A DNA stretch of 7,163 nt, taken from NCBI GenBank assembly GCA_035291705.1, contig DATDRM010000016.1:1-7163 (forward strand), written 5' to 3'. This document shows positions 5,181 to 7,163 of this stretch, piece after piece; the stretch's first letter is position 1; the number at the start of each line of letters is the position of its first letter. The translations under genes were made by a program, and so were the position numbers. The notes under the pieces are model-generated. The model was not told the DNA's origin. It saw nothing but the letters and a program-made list of their open reading frames with translations, and ran no database searches. The stretch comes from DATDRM01 sp035291705. Its GTDB lineage: Bacteria > Chloroflexota > Anaerolineae > Anaerolineales > UBA4823.

Positions 5181-6131
5181 ATGAAGCAACTTGTGATCCT
5201 GAGCGGAAAAGGCGGAACAGGCAAGACCAGCGTGGCAGCAGCCTTCGCCCATCTAGCACATGAAGGGCCCTCGCCAACTCAGACCGTGCTGGCCGATGCC
5301 GATGTCGATGCTGCCAACCTGGAGCTGGTGCTGCGCCCACAAAAGCTCGAAACCCACGACTTCATTGGCGGGCCCTTAGCGATGATCGACCCCAACTGTT
5401 GCCAGGGCTGTGGGATTTGCGAGCAAATCTGCCGCTTCGAAGCGATTATCCCTCATCCCCCAACCCCCTCTCCCAATCTTGGGAGAGGGGGAGAAGGGGG
5501 TGAGGGTTATTCCGTTGACCCTATCGCCTGCGACGGCTGCGCGGCCTGCGTCTACCATTGCCCGGAGCAGGCCATTCACATGGAAGTCCATCTTGCCGGG
5601 CGTTGGTTTCGCTCGGAAAGCCGCTACGGGCCGTTATTCCACGCCGAACTGCGTCCAGCGCAGGAGAATTCTGGCAAGCTGGTGACTCTGGTCAAACAGC
5701 AAGCTCGCCTGCTGGGGTTGGACACTGACGCCGAGCTGGTCATCGTAGATGGCCCGCCTGGTATCGGCTGTCCGGTGATCTCGGCGGCTGCGGGGGCCGA
5801 CCTGGCGCTCGTCGTGACTGAACCGACCGCAGCGGGCATCCACGACATGGAACGCGTGCTGGGACTGGCACGCCACTTTCGCCTGCCAGCCCTGGTCTGC
5901 ATCAATAAAGCGGATATATATTCAGAAGGTTCCAACCAGATTGCGAACTACTGCGAGCGGAGTCAAATCGGAGTCGTTGGCAGCATTCCCTTTGACGAGA
6001 TGGTCACGCGGGCGATGGTCCAAGGCGAACCTGTGACAGCCTACCTGCCCGATGCGCCAGCCAGCCAGGCTTTGGTCAGAATCTGGCAGCGCGTTGCTAT
6101 GCTGCTTAATGGGCAGAAAGGATCGGCATGA
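5181..6131 (+). CDS. MinD-family ATPase with inserted ferredoxin domain (copy 2), carrying an in-frame repeat
   Basis: The 316-residue protein is the partner-type paralogue of the ATPase at 3664. Walker A is SGKGGTGKTS (8-17, signature lysine K10); switch I is LADADVDAAN (37-46). [4Fe-4S] motif 1 is C74/C77/C80/C84 and motif 2 is C117/C120/C123/C127. The Walker B/switch II region is VIVDGPPGIGCPV (187-199) with the normal PPG, and TEPTAAGIHD (215-224) and CINKAD follow. Between the two cluster motifs, residues 91-109 are low-complexity Pro/Gly (PHPPTPSPNLGRGGEGGEG), encoded by a palindromic repeat (5450-5506). Removing those 57 bases leaves a 13-residue linker and keeps the frame. No ribosome site is evident; the stop of the methyltransferase gene is four bases upstream, so coupling is likely. 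Its own stop overlaps the next ATG (ATGA). The two ATPases probably act together, perhaps as a heterodimer, which is inference. Confidence 0.93.
   Translation: MKQLVILSGKGGTGKTSVAAAFAHLAHEGPSPTQTVLADADVDAANLELVLRPQKLETHDFIGGPLAMIDPNCCQGCGICEQICRFEAIIPHPPTPSPNLGRGGEGGEGYSVDPIACDGCAACVYHCPEQAIHMEVHLAGRWFRSESRYGPLFHAELRPAQENSGKLVTLVKQQARLLGLDTDAELVIVDGPPGIGCPVISAAAGADLALVVTEPTAAGIHDMERVLGLARHFRLPALVCINKADIYSEGSNQIANYCERSQIGVVGSIPFDEMVTRAMVQGEPVTAYLPDAPASQALVRIWQRVAMLLNGQKGSA
5450..5506. repeat. Palindromic C/G-rich repeat element inserted in frame within a CDS
   Basis: The 57-base element has near-perfect inverted arms of three parts: CCCTCA with TGAGGG (5450-5455 and 5501-5506), CCCCC with GGGGG (5457-5461 and 5496-5500), and a 12-bp inner stem CCCCCTCTCCCA with TGGGAGAGGGGG (5464-5475 and 5480-5491) around a 4-nt loop. 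There are 23 pairs in all, with one bulged base (5456) and a 2/4-nt internal loop. Strong strand asymmetry (C then G) sets it apart from the flanking coding sequence. It resembles the CCCTC...GAGGG palindromic repeats dispersed in Chloroflexota and cyanobacterial genomes, normally intergenic. Its length is a multiple of three and its reading has no stop. No target-site duplication is visible. Confidence 0.85.
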
Positions 6132-6442
6132 GGGACCCGGAAAAGTTACGCGAAGCGATCTTAGAACAGCTTTCGAGCGTTATCGACCCGGAAACCGGCG
6201 TGGATGTGGTGCGCATGCGTTTGATTGAGGATTTAACCGTGAACAAAATCGGCCATGTAGCATATAAGTTCCGTCCGTCCTCGCCGTTATGCCCAATTGC
6301 CATCCCTCTTTCTGTAGCTATTAAACTGGCGGTCAACAAAGTCGAAGGTGTCACTAGCCAGGACCTGGAGATTGTCGGCTATATCCAAGCAGATGAATTG
6401 ACCGAGTTGCTTCGCCAGCTAATGCTTGATGAGAACGCATAA
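6128..6442 (+). CDS. DUF59 / MIP18-family (Fe-S assembly-type) protein
   Basis: The 104-residue protein matches the DUF59 fold (Pfam PF01883; MIP18, SufT and PaaD domain). It starts with LREAILEQLSSVIDPETGVDVV (7-28, containing the DPE-tG-dVV motif), continues through MRLIEDLTVN (30-39), and carries the conserved Cys55 in the SPLCPIA segment. The C-terminal part, NKVEGVTSQDLEIVGY, is also typical. Family members help deliver Fe-S clusters to target enzymes. Mrp-type ATPases often carry such a domain at their N terminus, so a stand-alone DUF59 protein translated with a MinD-type ATPase makes sense. Its ATG overlaps the ATPase stop by four bases (ATGA), evidence of tight coupling. It lies 28 bases before the CODH gene, which makes that enzyme a candidate client (inference). 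Confidence 0.88.
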   Translation: MRDPEKLREAILEQLSSVIDPETGVDVVRMRLIEDLTVNKIGHVAYKFRPSSPLCPIAIPLSVAIKLAVNKVEGVTSQDLEIVGYIQADELTELLRQLMLDENA

Positions 6443-6459
6443 GAACAGGTTGGTAGACC

Positions 6460-6466
6460 AGGAGGT
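6460..6466 (+). promoter_or_regulatory. Strong Shine-Dalgarno of the CODH gene
   Basis: AGGAGGT lies four bases before ATG 6471 and fixes the start of the CODH, which runs off the window. It is the strongest ribosome site of the distal operon, suggesting higher translation of the enzyme than of the preceding genes. Confidence 0.8.
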
Positions 6467-6470
6467 AAAG

Positions 6471-7163
6471 ATGCATAAGAAAGTCGCGACTTTCAATCGG
6501 ACTATAGATCCAGCGGTGGAGTTGCTATTGGGGCAGGCTGATGAAATGGGAATAACCACCGCTTTTAGCCGGGCTGCAACCATGGCACCCTGTCCCATTG
6601 GCGAGGACGGCAAGTGCTGCAAGAACTGCCACATGGGTCCCTGCCGGCTGGTCAAGCCTGGCCAACGTGGGGTATGTGGGGCTACATTGGAGACCGTGGC
6701 GGCACGCAACCTGGCGCGCGGCATTGCTGCTGGCGCTGCCGCTCACTCAGATCACGGCCTGGATATGGCCTTCACCCTGGAGGCGGTGGCCAAAGGCGAA
6801 GCCCCCGGTTACGAAGTGCGCGACCCTTATAAGCTGCGCAACGTGGCAAGACTGATGGGCATTCAACCTGATGGCAAACTGGTGAACGCGTTGGCATTGG
6901 AGGTCGCCGAACAAGCCATCGAGAACTTCCGCCAGATGCGCGGTGAGCTGACCTATGTCAGCCGGGCGCCGGCCAGGCGGCAAAAAATCTGGCGCGAATT
7001 AGGCATCACTCCCCGCAGCGTCACGCGTGAAATCGTTGAGACACTCCACCGCACTCACATGGGCACCGACCAAGACCCGGAGCACATCCTGAGGCATGCC
7101 CTGCGCACTGCCCTCTCTGATGGCTGGGGCGGAAGCATGCTCGCTACGGACATATCCGACATC
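6471..7163 (+). CDS. cooS: Anaerobic Ni-Fe carbon monoxide dehydrogenase catalytic subunit, N-terminal part
   Basis: The first 231 residues are present with no stop; family members have about 630-680, so the C-cluster ligands lie beyond the window. CODH interconverts CO and CO2, either for CO oxidation or with acetyl-CoA synthase in the Wood-Ljungdahl pathway; which one applies cannot be told here. The diagnostic block is APCPIGEDGKCCKNCHMGPC (39-58). C41 and C49 would bind the intersubunit D-cluster, and the seven-residue spacing fits the [4Fe-4S] rather than the short-loop [2Fe-2S] type. C50, C53, C58 and C69 would bind the B-cluster. RGVCGATLETVAARNLARGI and AAGAAAHSDHG (86-96) follow, as in CooS/AcsA. 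Of the histidine ladder, H92 and H95 are present, but the next two positions (98 and 101) are Asp and Phe. The gene is co-directional with the module upstream, 28 bases after the DUF59 gene. The name could equally be acsA if an ACS gene follows. Confidence 0.93.
   Translation, partial: MHKKVATFNRTIDPAVELLLGQADEMGITTAFSRAATMAPCPIGEDGKCCKNCHMGPCRLVKPGQRGVCGATLETVAARNLARGIAAGAAAHSDHGLDMAFTLEAVAKGEAPGYEVRDPYKLRNVARLMGIQPDGKLVNALALEVAEQAIENFRQMRGELTYVSRAPARRQKIWRELGITPRSVTREIVETLHRTHMGTDQDPEHILRHALRTALSDGWGGSMLATDISDI

Noticed and set aside
5450..5506. Palindrome as a transcription terminator or CRISPR repeat
   Set aside because: It lies inside an open, conserved gene, has no T-tract and occurs once, so neither reading fits.

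Overview
The window comes from an anaerobic bacterium with moderately high GC content and clear Shine-Dalgarno sites. A Chloroflexota (Anaerolineae-like) source is my tentative guess. It rests on three things: the style of the C/G-rich palindromic repeat inside one gene, the membrane-anchored triheme cytochrome, and the combination of ferredoxin-containing MinD ATPases with a Ni-containing CO dehydrogenase. No phylogenetic marker in the window proves it. All supported genes are on the + strand.

Left part (1-612): the 3' end of a probable GNAT acetyltransferase, then a tRNA-Ser(GGA) with its own extended -10 promoter, a downstream hairpin and a rho-independent terminator. Middle-left (613-2032): a near-consensus promoter drives an XRE-cupin regulator, followed by a secreted, C-terminally anchored triheme c-type cytochrome.

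Right part (2033-7163): a roughly 110-base leader with small repeats and possible alternative hairpins precedes a tight run of co-directional genes. In order these are a NifX/NifB-C-terminal-like protein with a His-rich loop, a six-Cys zinc-ribbon (rubredoxin-like) miniprotein, a diiron ferritin-like protein, a second NifX-like protein, a MinD-family ATPase with an inserted 2x[4Fe-4S] ferredoxin domain, a membrane ICMT/PEMT-type methyltransferase, a second ferredoxin-MinD ATPase, a DUF59/MIP18-family protein and the N-terminal third of an anaerobic Ni-Fe carbon monoxide dehydrogenase (CooS/AcsA type). Intergenic gaps are mostly 3-28 bases and one pair overlaps by ATGA. The exception is 85 bases before the methyltransferase.

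Working model (inference): the NifX-like proteins, zinc ribbon, ferritin-like protein, paired ferredoxin-ATPases and DUF59 protein form a metal-cluster handling module (iron storage, cluster carriage, ATP-driven insertion). Its nearest visible client is the CODH, whose Ni-Fe-S C-cluster normally needs the MinD-type ATPase CooC. No nitrogenase gene is present. The most striking sequence feature is a 57-base palindromic repeat inserted in frame between the two [4Fe-4S] motifs of the second ATPase.
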